Shown here: positions 33,126 to 43,530 of the stretch, piece by piece
How the letters are laid out: every line of letters starts with the position of its first letter
How positions within the stretch are numbered: position 1 is the first letter of the stretch
From: Cervus elaphus
Lineage: Eukaryota > Chordata > Mammalia > Artiodactyla > Cervidae
Direction of reading: 5' to 3'
Assembly: GCF_910594005.1 (NCBI RefSeq)
Contig: NC_057831.1
Location: 42,862,001 to 42,926,000, forward strand
DNA: 64,000 nucleotides
Program-made: the position numbers and the translations under genes
The notes under the pieces: model-generated
Seen by the model: only the letters and a program-made list of their open reading frames with translations
The model's database searches: none
Told to the model about the DNA's origin: nothing

Positions 33126-33700
33126 AACCCACTCAGAAAATATTTTCTTTAAGTCTAATGCTTCGAGTCCTTCATCTTCATGTTTCCTCTCAGTTGTTTT
33201 CTGAAACTCTCCATCTAGGACTAGATATAGAACAAGATGTTGTTTAAGTGGGAATAGTGTTCTATCCAAAAGAGCAGCATTTACACAAGAGATGGGGTCT
33301 GGAACCATTTCTTTTTTTAATGCATTCAATATGTCAGTGAAAATGCTGTGTTCTGAAGTTGCCATGGTCAAGAAGAAAAACATAGTTTCTGCCCTCAAGA
33401 AATGCACAATTTAGTATTGGTGAAAATGTAGTCAATTTTCCAGTGCTTCAAAATGATTTGGGGAACAGATTCCTGGAACTCATCCCAGAGCTACTAATTC
33501 ATAATTTCAGAAACCTGGGCACTTCTTGTGAATTCTAAAGTTTGTAAAATGACTGATCTAGTGGTTAGTGTAGACATTTTATTTAATTAAGAGAAACTCA
33601 GAGAAAGAGAAAAATGATCTTCTAAGTAAACTGCTTTTCAATTTATTTCCCACTAATGTTAAATAATTTAAATTCAGTATTTTAATTTAGAAAGAGTCAC
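33126..33700. other. No recognised feature
   Basis: Unassigned. A 101-codon minus-strand frame at 33102-33407 starts partly in the old LTR and has no recognisable domain. Confidence 0.4.
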
Positions 33701-34760
33701 TATCTTCTCTTATCATCTTTAAAAGTAACATTTTGGTATTGTTTTTTCTATTGGTGTAATTCTGTGGCAATATATTCTCATGTACCTTCTAAAACTGGTG
33801 TGTGGGAAGCATTTCTGGAGCCCTTACTTAAAAATACCTTACTCCCAAATTTTGTGGATAATTTGAAAGTGAAAGTCACTCAGTCATGTCTGACTCTTTG
33901 TGACCCCATAGACTGCACTGTCCATGGAATTCTATGGACCAGAATACTGGAGTGGGTAGCCATTCCCTTCTCCAGGGGATCTTACCAACTCAGAGATCAA
34001 ACCCAGGTCTCCTGCACTGCAGGCAGATTCTTTACCAGCCATGAGGGAAGCCCAAGAATACTGGAGTGGGTAGCCTATCCCTTCTCCAGAAGACCTTCCT
34101 GACCAGGAATCGAACTGGGGTTTCCTGCATTGAAGGCAGATTTTTTACCAACTGAGCTATCAGGGAAGCCCAATAGCCAAGTGGATAATTTGGCTGGGTA
34201 TAATACTATAGTTCAAAAATAATTTTTCCTTAGTACACTTATGGCACTATTCTATTGCCTTCTAGCATCTGTTATTGCTGGGAAAATGTCAATCTGAATT
34301 TTCTTATTTTTGTATGATCAGTTTTTTCTAAGAACTTTTGGGATCTTTGTTTTATCTTTGGGGTCTTAAATTTTACAAATTTTAAAATTTGGTGTGGTTT
34401 TCTTTTTATTCATTGTGTTGGAACTCAGTGGATCCTTTAAGCTTAAAGCCCTGTATCTTTTTGTATCTTGGGAAAGTCTTCTCTTATTGCTCTAATAATT
34501 GATTTATTTCTGTCTTTTAAAAAAATCTTTTTATTTTGTATTTTAAAACATCTTTATTGGTATTCTATACATCATACCTTTTATTGCATATTATTTCTCT
34601 TTTATCCTTTGTTTCTCTTTACATTCTGGGGGTTTCTGAATTTTATTGATCATTTCTTATGTAGAATTTTGTTTAGTTTGACTTTTTCTTCTTCATGCTG
34701 CTGTTTTGTAAGTTTTCAATTTTTAATTCATATTTTAAAACAGCTCTGTTAACCCACACA
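33701..34760 (-). mobile_element. L1 LINE fragment, antisense, split by a SINE
   Basis: T-rich antisense L1 coding-region sequence resumes after the SINE with ttggctgggtataatactat, then tctattgccttctagcatct and tgttggaactcagtggatcc. The 5' limits are vague; the last 250 bp (34500-34760) are the least certain part. Confidence 0.6.
33866..34180 (-). mobile_element. Dimeric Bov-tA SINE, antisense
   Basis: Starts with the gaaagtgaaagtcactcagt 3' end, passes one complete antisense unit ending in agggaagccc (about 34053), and continues with a second partial unit from aagaatactggagtgggtag to gctatcagggaagccc. Flanked by gtggataatttg at 33854-33865 and 34181-34192, a perfect 12-bp target-site duplication. 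Confidence 0.95.
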
Positions 34761-36744
34761 CATTTACTTTTCCTCTGTTGTATAGCTCATAATCCCATTG
34801 ACCTCATTGAAGTGTTAATTCTTCTAAGAGTCTAGCAATAAGTTGACTTTAGTGTTAAATTTTGGTGGTGTTGTGAGACTGTTTTATATCCCTATTTGGA
34901 AAATTTCCTGGGAAATTTGGAGTGGCTACATCAAAAGCCACGAGTCATATGCCAATTAAAACCAGAATCAAATCCTGTGTTTTTCAAATTAAGTTTACAA
35001 ACTTGGCTCTTAAATTAATAAACTATGTAAAAACATTGGCAGTGTATCAATCCCTCCCAATTTGTGTTAAGTACTCCCTCATTGGTAATTTCCTGATCCA
35101 CATATTGGTCCTGATTGAAAAAAATTTTCTACCTAATAAATGTGATAGGCTCATACTTCCAAGCCATTATTTGCCCACCTTGAGGAGTATTTTAAGTCAG
35201 AGGCTTAAAGCCAAGTGCTTTAATCACCTGAAAAGGAAGTTATCCTGGGGTAATTTATTGTTTGTATGTGTTTCTTAATCTGTTTTTGGCCACTGGAATC
35301 CTTAAATAGAAGAAAAACCGTCCAAGACAGATATTTTCAGGCTAGAATACCATGGAGCGCATCTGCCTAATAAAGTTGTTGTTGAAGCCCTTCCTGTTGA
35401 CTTTTAACCTCAGGGTCTGTGTAAAGTCCCTCATTCATTAAGCAGTTGATTCCATTAGCAGCAGGCTGTGTCTGGGATCCTGGGGACCCTGCACCTGGCC
35501 TGCTTTATTTCTGACAAATCATCTGATTTTATTGACAGTCACCTGGAAAATTACATTTAAGGCAGGGGACTCAGGCACACAGCTCAGAACCCACTCTTTA
35601 CGAGAAGCAGCAAGAGGTAACCTATCTTGGTCGCCTCTGCAGCCAATCCATAGAAATAGGCATTTTTGAAGAAATGACTCAATATTACTTTGCCAAGTTC
35701 ACTCTGGTATTTCTTCCTCTAAGGGGTATTTTAAATGAGGCAAGTTTCTCTTCCAGTTTGCATTGCAGAGGGGGCAAGGACTGCTCCCAGCCTGCCATCA
35801 AAAGCCTTCAGCAGCCCGTCGACTGGAGTCTCTTGTCAGTTCCTATATTAGTCTGTTCCCCAGGCCTCACATGGTGCTTGTGGGGTGGTGCCTGGTAGTT
35901 TGGGAATAGCAATGCTTCTGACCCCATAGCAAGTCTTCTTTCTGGCTGCCACATTAGATCAAAAACAGTGTGGGATTATCCCTTCAGGAGGCAGCTCTCC
36001 TTTTTCAGTTGTTAGCAGGTGTTGCTGAACAGATTCACACTCTCCGGGGAGAAGGGAACTGCGTCGGTGTCAGAGAGAGATTTGCTTTGGGTTAGCAGTG
36101 TTGATGGCACACCTACACATACTTCATGCAGCTTCCAGAGTTTCATCCAGAGCTCAGAAATGGCAGAGGCAACATTGGTGAAAAGCATTTCCTTTTGGAG
36201 CAGAAGGAACCAGACATCTCCCAATTACTACAGGAAAAGGGAGAGGCTTTGTCAATTATTTTTCCAAGAAGATGGAAAGCTTGAGGGCACTCCCTGAAGT
36301 TGAGTCAGGAAACTTATTTTGAACAAGAAAAAAAGATTGCACATAGTCTTAGAAATTAAACCATCTGTGACCCTGTTTCTTCAGATTTGAAAAGAACGAA
36401 GCTTGAGGTTTCTGTAGTTTTTCTGGCAGTTTAGATCTTGGAGTTTGCATCCTCAAAGGGGCTCTTCTCCATTACACTGTACAGTTGCATGTAACTGATC
36501 ATCACTGACTGGAGTGGGGATTGACTTCATGAGAAATCAGAATGGTTAAATACTACCAAGAAGTAATAGCTGTTGAATAGATCAGGCAGCCTTACTGTTT
36601 CAAGAGCAAGCAATTACTTAAGCTAGACCACATAAAGTTTTGCAAAGTAGATGTCTTTGGGAAACCTGTTTTAACATACAGCTTTGCATATTGTGTGTAG
36701 CCAGTGGTCCCTTAGAAAGAGTTTGAAGTGGAGGAAATGCCACT
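34761..36744. other. Long non-repetitive stretch, no assigned function
   Basis: Nearly 2 kb with no transposon I recognise, bordered by an L1 and a MIR. It includes a 118-codon frame opening at a GTG (34922-35278) and, on opposite strands at 36012-36297, overlapping frames of 70 and 92 codons; none shows a recognisable domain. The composition is more balanced than the surroundings at 35480-36300. Conserved non-coding DNA is possible but cannot be shown from one sequence. Confidence 0.35.
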
Positions 36745-36915
36745 TTCTTTGAATTGAATAGATCTGGTTTTAAATTCCTTTCATACTACAATCCCTGAGA
36801 TTTTGAGCCACTTTGCTTAAAGCTGTAGTTACATCTCAGTCTGACAAAAATGCAACCACATTACAGGGGTGTTAATAGGACTAAATTTTTGAAAAGTACA
36901 TCGATAATGGTTGAA
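36745..36915 (+). mobile_element. MIR SINE
   Basis: gatctggttttaaattcctt, then a 'gagccactttgcttaaagct' block and ttacaggggtgttaatagga follow the sense MIR order. Diverged. Confidence 0.5.
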
Positions 36916-36934
36916 ATATTTTAAAAAATGTAGA

Positions 36935-37110
36935 TTAGATTCTCATTGCACTTAGAATGAAATCTAAACTCCATGCTAAGACAAAGAATCTTGCATGCTC
37001 TATCTCCTGCCTCCATCTCCAACTCATCCACTCACCCTTTGCTCAGCTCCACATTTTCCTCAGTTTAGTTGATTCCTACCATAGTCTTCTGATACCAGAA
37101 TCAATGATTT
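36935..37110 (-). mobile_element. L2 LINE fragment
   Basis: cttagaatgaaatctaaact, then catgctaagacaaagaatct and a 'ctatctcctgcctccatctc' block, ending in a ctcagctccacattttcctc block, are antisense L2. Confidence 0.55.
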
Positions 37111-37714
37111 CCTCTCCTTGATAAATAGAATGTTTCCTGCCATATCAGTAAGCAAAAGATGTCACAGTCATTAGAAATTGCAACCACCCCAGATGGTGAG
37201 CTGGTGAGCCCTGGGGGAACTCAGGAAGGAAGGAAATAATACCTGCCATCTAGAAGCTACCAGACTACAACCACTCCCCACAATGAGCCCTGAGGAAACT
37301 CAGGATACGAAAACATAGGATACTGGCCTCAGAGAGTTGAGGTGCATATCTGAGGAACGATTTCAGTGAGCCCGTATTCTTGCATCTTCCTATATAAAAA
37401 TAAATGAAAATTTTTAAACTTGAGATATCTGGTTTTCTTTAATTACTATAATTTTTGACGTTCAGACTGCCTACCCTTTGTCGCAAAACTTCTATCTAAC
37501 TTAGCTCCTGCCTCACCTCCCAGGAGCAGTTTTCTCAGGGTTACTAGAGATGCTTCCTCCTGGGCTTAAGTCCTAAAAATTTCCACCAAATAAAACATAA
37601 CTCTCAACTCTTGGTTTGTGAATGTTTTTTAAGTCTACATTATATATTCTGCAATGTCATTTACAAGAGGTATGTACTTGGTAATTTAGATGATTAAAAT
37701 ATATTTCTCATAAA
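37111..37714. other. No recognised feature
   Basis: Unassigned. It contains a short near-repeat of aactcaggaaggaagg / aactcaggatacgaaa around 37219 and 37292. Confidence 0.4.
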
Positions 37715-38168
37715 TATTTGGTCTTAGTCATCATTTCTGGCTCATAGTTACCAAAACCCTTGGAATTTCCTTTGAAAAGAGTAATAAATGAAGCTTCTAT
37801 TATGTTAGTGAAATGACTTTGGGGCTATACCTAGGGCAGGGAGGATAATTGTCCAGAGAATCAACTGTGTGTTTTATAGCCTTCTGGAAGGTAGAGAGGC
37901 TGGAAATAGAATCAGTCACCAATGGCCAAGGACCTAATCAATCCCGTCTGTGAAATGAGGCCTCCATAAAAACTCAAAATCAGAGGATTCAGACAGCTTC
38001 CAGGTGAGTGTGTGGAGATCTGGGGAGAGTGGGCATGCTCCAGAGGGCATGAAAGCTCTCTCCACACCCTTCCCCCATAGCTTGCCCTGAATATCTCTTC
38101 TATCTGGCTGTTTCTGAGCTACATCCTTTTATAACAAGCTGATGATCAATAAGTAAAAGGACATCCAT

Positions 38169-38520
38169 TGTTGCAGAAACCAGTACTCAAGAAACCAAGC
38201 ACCACACTCGGAGAGTTGGAGAATCAGGTTTATTATGCTAGCGGGCCCAGAGGAATTAACACTCCAAGCTCTGAGCCTGGAACAAAGGGGTTACAGAGTT
38301 TCTTATACATGGACAGGCATGATTAAGTGAGTTTGAAGGTTTGCAGGGACTAGGGCGATTGCAAAGAGCAGGGCAAGGGTGAGTGAAATAAGCTCCAGTT
38401 CCTAGTATTGTGAGTCCCCCCATTCTGATACTTACATGATCTAGACTTTGCAAGGAGCGAGCTGGGTTACAGAGGCAGAAGGAACCAGAGATTATGTAAA
38501 ATTTTAACTTTTCCTCTTCA
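38169..38520 (-). repeat. Provirus 3' LTR
   Basis: A 352-bp LTR running TG...CA on either strand (TGTTGCAG at its left, CTCTTCA at its right on the plus strand). On the minus strand it carries a TATA-like TATAAG (38302-38307) and about 70 bp further an AATAAA polyadenylation signal (38229-38234), giving a short, conventional U3-R-U5 order. Confidence 0.9.
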
Positions 38521-38532
38521 TTCTTTCCTCCT
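38521..38532 (-). other. Polypurine tract of the provirus
   Basis: On the minus strand a 12-nt all-purine run (aggaggaaagaa) abuts the 3' LTR. This is the expected site for plus-strand DNA priming in a retrovirus. Confidence 0.8.
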
Positions 38533-38829
38533 GATGCTTCTATCACATTGTAGAAAGCATCATCTCATGTTTTGGCAGGACATTCAGAGCTCCCCATTGT
38601 TTAGGGGGCTATATTGAGCTATTACCACTTGTAACTTTTTGGATTCGATCCGAGAGATTATGAACTGGTAATTACATCGAGAATACAAGGGCCAAACAAG
38701 AGCCCTGCAAAGAGCATGAAGAAGGGAGACGCCATGATGTTAAAGGAGAGAACATTACAGGGATCTGTTAAAGGGAGAAACCATGATAGAGCCCAGCTCC
38801 AGATATCATTCTAATTATTACCCCAGGAA

Positions 38830-39054
38830 TTAGCTAGTTTCTCTCTCCTTTTTTATGATTTGTTCTCTTAGCTGTTGGGCCATGTCCCTGACTATTTCTG
38901 ATTGGTTTACATAAAAGCAGCATTCTTCATTTACGAAGAGGCAGAGTCCTCCCTTTCCAGCTATCAGCAGATCAGGCCCTCTCTTATTCTGTAAAACCAC
39001 CTCAGCCAGGGAGTCTAGTTTGTCCTGTAATGAAGAGCACAGCGATAGTACCGA
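38830..39054 (-). pseudogene. Env transmembrane-subunit remnant
   Basis: An open stretch of about 75 codons corresponds to the Env TM ectodomain of gammaretrovirus-like elements. It has a leucine-rich start, the immunosuppressive-domain-like block (LQNKRGPDLL) and an intact CX6CC motif (38917-38943), which in this family forms the disulphide link to the surface subunit. It ends at a TAA (38830-38832). A hydrophobic, GPCIL-containing membrane-span-like segment follows at about 38680-38740, beyond the stop. The surface subunit is missing: only about 150 bp separate this from the integrase remnant. Confidence 0.8.
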
Positions 39055-39115
39055 TTAGGGATAGAGGCCAGGGTTGACAATGAAAATCCATCAGTATTTT
39101 GGTAGCCAGATCCTT

Positions 39116-39247
39116 AAGCTTCTGCCGTGCGTTGACCAGCGAGCTGCCGGAGTGCAGCTGAAGCAAGGCTGAAGAGTCCTCAAGCTTCCGCTGTGCATTG
39201 ACTAGTCAGCTTCTGGACTGACTAGAGCAGGGCTCCGCGTCCTTCAC
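39116..39247. repeat. Tandem duplication, two 66-bp units
   Basis: Units 39116-39181 and 39182-39247. The first 30 bp of each differ at about 6 positions (aagcttctgccgtgcgttga versus aagcttccgctgtgcattga); the rest is more diverged. The unit length is a multiple of three. It lies between the integrase and Env remnants. Confidence 0.7.
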
Positions 39248-39487
39248 GGGTGAGGGCCACTGTCCTTGGAACCGGACCTTGAGGAGGTTTCTGGGGTCCC
39301 AAACTGCTTTCCAGGTGTCTTCATCACAGGAAGCAGCTGCTGCTTTCACTCTGGTGTGGTGGATCCAAGGGATGATACCTATAACGTTAACAGCAGTAGG
39401 GGTCGCCAGGATAACTGCGTGAGGGCCTGTCCAAACTGGCTGAACTGTTGTTGTTGTTGTTTTCCTAATCTTTAACCCAGACCTCAT
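39206..39487 (-). pseudogene. Integrase C-terminal domain remnant
   Basis: A 93-codon open stretch resembles the C-terminal domain of gammaretroviral integrase: a VWTGPHAVILATPTA block, then IIPWIHHTRVKAA, which corresponds to the family's 'GPYTVLLTTPTALKV...WIHAAHVKAA' region. Further upstream on the same strand, in a shifted frame (about 39640-39690), is an EILYGRPPP motif typical of the end of the integrase core, and a QPGDEVWVK-type segment at about 39470-39500. Frameshifts and stops separate these, so no active integrase is encoded. Confidence 0.82.
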
Positions 39488-40796
39488 CTCCTGGCTGATA
39501 GGGCTGAACCCAATTGTCCAAAGGAATGGGTGTCCCTTCTGAGGTTTCTCAGGCGATATGGCAGAAGACTCTTCCAGGGCCCAGAGGTGTCAGGACATCT
39601 CCAGGCCAGCTAGTTGGTGGTGGTCTCCCTTGAGCTTTTCTATCACTGGGGGTGGTCTCCCATATAAGATCTCAAAGGGAGAATAGCTTGACGACCTCAG
39701 GGTGCATTTACAGAGGGAGATGAGAGTCCACAGAATAAGTCAGCTTGTTCTAGCATTGTCTGCGTGTTGGTCGGGGGATATTCTTGTCATACTACTACTT
39801 GGAGAAACAAACTTAATGGAAGTAGAAAAGCTTCTGGGGGGCTAGCCAGGAGAACCAGGTCCAGACGTTGGTTTGTGATATTAGTGTTTCTCTAGGTATG
39901 AGAAGATACAAGAATTTGGACTCTTTGGACAAAATCTTGGACAAAAATCTTTACCTGAAAACATCTGACTATCTGAAGGCCTGTTTTTCTGGGGTTTTCC
40001 CAGAGCACAGAGTGCCTTATTTTTTGTCTCCACCCTGAACTCCTTTCAAGGGGGGTGTTCAAGGTCAGCATCTTATAGTGGTCATGATTTAATCTTTGTA
40101 GAGGCAGCTGGCAAGGGCCAACTTCCAGTCAGCAGGGCCCCTTCATAGCCACACATTTGACCATATTTTGGGGGCATTTCATGGTCATTGTGTCCCACAG
40201 TGCTGGGAAGCTCATTCCCAGATCTAACAAAGATTCCATTGATAGGCCCCTCAATGTGTTGTCACTAGACCAGGCCTTGTAAGTGGTAAAAGTCTCTGGA
40301 CCATACCTGTCTTACTAGCCTCTTGGTCCAGGAAAATATTTCCTCTTGTTGCTTCTTCCCATATCTAGGGTTACATTATTACAATTATTGATCTCATATG
40401 GAACTGCATATCAGCAGTTTATCACAGCCTCAGTCACACATTTGGTAATGTAAAAAATAATCTGAAACAAACTACATTGAAAACAATATAGCTAGCAGTT
40501 AATAAGATCACAAGCAAGAACTTAAGAATGCTCATTGGGTATAGCCTGGTATACCCGAGGTCATCTGACTCAGTTAAATGATTATAGCCAAGTTTTCATC
40601 TCCTGGTTGCACATCATGGAGCATCTGACCTTTATCCAAAGATTGGTTACTGAGATGAGCTTTAGAATCAATCTTAGAGGGTCCTTAATTAAACCTTTTA
40701 GCAATATAACATAACAAAGAACTATTTCAGAACTGAGTCTTAGTAAGCACAGACCTTAACTAACAAAACTAGAACTTAATACTCAGTGAAACATAA

Positions 40797-40819
40797 TTTT
40801 TTTTTTTTTTTTTTTTTTT
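40797..40819 (-). repeat. Poly(T) tract (T23) inside the provirus
   Basis: An unbroken T23 on the plus strand, A23 on the proviral sense strand. No retroposon body is recognised next to it; it may be a simple expansion. Confidence 0.85.
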
Positions 40820-41100
40820 GAGAACGCATTGTGAGGGCATTAACACTGTAGCCAGGTAAGGCTTTAACCCATCAAATAAAAATGAGGTCTGTCAGGGAGC
40901 CGGGAAAAGCCAAGCAGCTGTCTTGGATTTCCCATAGCCCTGGCTCTTTGATTTTCAGCTGTTGTTTATCCACTTTTAATTTCCTGATTTAGGAGCAGGC
41001 TATTGCCATGTGTTAAGGACATCAGGACAGCAAAAGTCTAACCATGAGGGATTATTTTTTGTAGAAGCAGAATGAGCTTTGTCTACATGTACCATAATCT

Positions 41101-41325
41101 TAAATAATGTTTATTTACTTTACCAAAGTAACAAAAAGATTTTAAAAACAAATATAAATCACTTAAAGGCAAAGAAATTCACAATATGTTATCAAAAGCT
41201 GCATTTTAAGAAAACTTTGTTCTTTAAACAGAGAGAAGACCAAACTCCAGTCTGGTACCAGCTTACTGTTAATAACAAAATCTGTTTATCTGCTTATTCT
41301 TAAAGTCTTTCCCATAAATCTTGAA
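41101..41325. repeat. Duplicated proviral module, copy 1
   Basis: It aligns with 41753-42035 in the same orientation. Matched landmarks are taatgtttatttactttacc / taatagttattcacttagcc, aaacagagagaagaccaaac / taacagagagaaaggccgaa, and taaagtctttcccataaatc / tagagtctactttccacaaa. Non-coding. Confidence 0.7.
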
Positions 41326-41752
41326 GAACTAGCAGTATTTTTTTAAAGGCATGAGAGAAAAACCATAGAAGACATGTTTAAAATCTGATTCTATTGCAAT
41401 TGACAAAGAAACCTGGTCATAATACTTTAAAATGATAACTAGAATTACAATTGACCATATTTTATCAGGGCATATACGATCTATATGAATTTCACATAAT
41501 TTTAGGATATCTATATTAGTAACATCAACCATACAGTATAACCTAAAAAGTTTTATCACCCCTTCAACAGTACTTCTCATGTAATTTAACATGTCCAATG
41601 AACCCAGGTAGGTTAATAGCTCTTTGGGATGTCTCAGGGGTCCTCTGAAGCATCCCAAAGTTAGCTAGAAGTCAAGTTATTTAGGAATTCTTGTCAATAA
41701 ATGTCAGAAGGGTTTATAACACTCAGTCAGGTAAGATCATATAAGTTACTGT

Positions 41753-42035
41753 GAAATAATAGTTATTCACTTAGCCAAAGTTAACAAACGATTTCAAAGG
41801 TGAATATAGAACAGATCAATTAAGAGGTAAATAAACTTAAATCTATTATTAAAAGCAGTTTAACATCTGAAGAAAATATGTCCTCTTAACAGAGAGAAAG
41901 GCCGAATTCAAGTTTTGCACCAGCTAACTTTAAACTCACTTAGGTAAATTTAATTAAATTTATTTTAAACTTAATCAGTATCAACCATGTTAACCGAAAC
42001 ATTTTTTAGAGTCTACTTTCCACAAATCTTTTAAT
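41753..42035. repeat. Duplicated proviral module, copy 2
   Basis: Second copy of the module described at 41101-41325, about 650 bp further on, longer by an AT-rich insertion near 41945-41985. The strong divergence between copies suggests the duplication predates this integration. Confidence 0.7.
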
Positions 42036-42633
42036 CACTTTCTGTAACAGCCACCTTTAAGTCAGACCTACTTTTTTTCCCTTTATAAAATATAATTTCA
42101 TTTTTATATCTTCTTTATTAAAAACATACATCCTACTTCCTTATTAGATCAGCAAACAAGCATTAACACTAGATATTTAACATTGAATATTTCCAAGTTT
42201 ACGTGAATCTGAAATTTATTTAGGTTAATTTTTCTTGTAGTTAGAATTGTTTGATTTATAAGCACTTACTTTTCTTTAGGCCAATTAAATTAGAACTCAT
42301 TTACAACTTCAACAATATTATCAGAAAAAAACAAAAGACATACACTGAGACATACATAAATCCAGACAGACAGACAGAGATCTTATAGTTTTCTGTTTGA
42401 GATTTAAAGTATCATTTGACCCCTTTTTTCCTTTGCTTGAAGCTTCTAATTTGCCCAAGGCTGACGTCTCAGGCAAAGTGGGCTGTGTATTTCAAGGACA
42501 TGGAAAGGGTTAAGTTCAAGCTTTTTCCTAGGCAGGCCTTTTAACAAGCTAGTTGTTTTAAATTGCATATGCAAAAAAAATTGGCTTTGCAGTTTCAAAA
42601 AAAAAAATTTCTCTCACTCCCTTCAATCAGCAA

Positions 42634-42945
42634 TCACACACTCACAATCATACAGAGTCTATTACAATGCATCCCTTCTCCTGAGTCCCCAGGTTTCCTT
42701 AACTGTTCTCCCCTCCTGGGAGCCCAAGGAGGTGACCACTCTCCTCTTCTACCCGTTGGGGTAGGTTCCTGCCTGGGGACCGGCCCAGGAGCCTTACCTT
42801 CTCCTGGTGAGTTGGTCCATCGGGGCTCGGCCATGGGGAGAGGCTGAACACCAGTCCGAAAGAGAACCTGGAATGCCGCCAGGTGGCCTGCCTCCTCATT
42901 CATCTCAGGGTTCCTTTGTTCCATCCAGCCCTGCCAAGCCACCAA
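42634..42945 (-). other. Proviral leader region with a proline-rich frame
   Basis: GC-richer than the rest of the interior. A 103-codon frame rich in Pro, Gly and Arg starts about 30 nt downstream of the primer-binding site. It has no recognisable Gag matrix or zinc-knuckle motif. It could be leader/packaging sequence or a relic of a gag leader frame. Confidence 0.35.
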
Positions 42946-42976
42946 TCTGACTGCTCAACGGGCCAGTGCGGTTGGA

Positions 42977-42994
42977 ATCTCGCTGGGGCCTCCA
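42977..42994 (-). other. Primer-binding site, tRNA-Thr type
   Basis: On the plus strand atctcgctggggcctcca is, as I remember it, identical to the 3' end (with CCA) of a vertebrate tRNA-Thr(UGU). It lies four nucleotides inside the 5' LTR, the canonical position. This places the element among tRNA-Thr-primed class I ERVs. Confidence 0.75.
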
Positions 42995-42998
42995 GAAA

Positions 42999-43350
42999 TG
43001 TTGCAGAAACCAGTACTTGAGAAACCAAGTACCACAGACGGAGAGTTGGAGAACTCAGGTTTATTATGCTGGCGGGCCCAGAGGAGCTAACACTCCAAGC
43101 TCTGAGCCCCAAACAAAGGGGTTAAGAGTTTTTTATACATGGACAGACATGATTAAGTAGGTTTGCAGGTTTGCAGGGACTAGGGAGATTACAAAGAGCA
43201 GGACAAGGGTGAGTGAAATAAGCTCCAGTTCCTAGTATTGTCAGTTCCCACTTTCTGAGACCTACGTGATCTAGACTTTTAAAGGAGCAAGCTGGGTTAC
43301 AAAGACAGAAGGAGCAGGGGATTATGTAAAATTTTAACTTTTCTTCTTCA
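42999..43350 (-). repeat. Provirus 5' LTR
   Basis: 352 bp, the same length as the 3' LTR, with TATA-like TATAAA at 43132-43137 and AATAAA at 43060-43065 (both on the minus strand). It ends on the right exactly where Bov-tA head sequence resumes. Confidence 0.9.
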
Positions 43351-43530
43351 CCCTCATAGCTCAGTTGGTAAAGAATCTGTCTGTAATGCAGGAGACCCGG
43401 ATTTGATCCCTGGAGAGAGAAATGGCAATCCACTCCAGTATTCTTGCCTGGAGCATCCAATTGACAGAGGAGCCTGGCAGGCTACAGTCCATGGGGTTGC
43501 AAGAGTTGGACAGGATTTAGTGACTAAACC
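43351..43530 (+). mobile_element. Bov-tA SINE split by the provirus
   Basis: The body begins ccctcatagctcagttggta and runs to ggacaggatttagtgactaa. Its first bases (ggacatcc) lie 5.2 kb to the left at 38159-38166, directly before the 3' LTR; joining the two gives a normal head. The flanking host words ending in taagt (38150-38154 and 43540-43544) may be the decayed SINE duplication. Confidence 0.85.

Larger units (their letters stand above)
38169..43350 (-). mobile_element. Class I (gammaretrovirus-like) provirus, non-autonomous
   Basis: A 5.18-kb minus-strand provirus: 5' LTR on the right (42999-43350), primer-binding site (42977-42994), leader, about 2.9 kb of largely non-coding interior, integrase remnant, Env transmembrane remnant, polypurine tract and 3' LTR on the left (38169-38520). 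The flanking ccat (38165-38168) and ccct (43351-43354) fit a 4-bp target-site duplication with one change. I recognise no gag, protease or RT frame. It sits inside the 5' head of a Bov-tA SINE, so it is younger than that SINE. Hand comparison of the LTRs gives about 36 substitutions and 2 single-base gaps in 352 bp (about 10%). Confidence 0.9.

Noticed and set aside
34468..34752. A 94-codon hydrophobic frame resembling a multi-pass membrane peptide
   Set aside because: It lies in T-rich sequence that reads as antisense L1; Phe/Leu-rich translation is expected from T-rich DNA.
38169..38520. Two independent solo LTRs at 38.2 and 43.0 kb instead of one provirus
   Set aside because: The same orientation, equal 352-bp length, a primer-binding site and polypurine tract at the correct inner edges and retroviral remnants between them all support one provirus.
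42634..42945. A gag gene at the start of the provirus
   Set aside because: The 103-codon proline-rich frame has no matrix, capsid or zinc-knuckle motif, so I describe it only as leader sequence.
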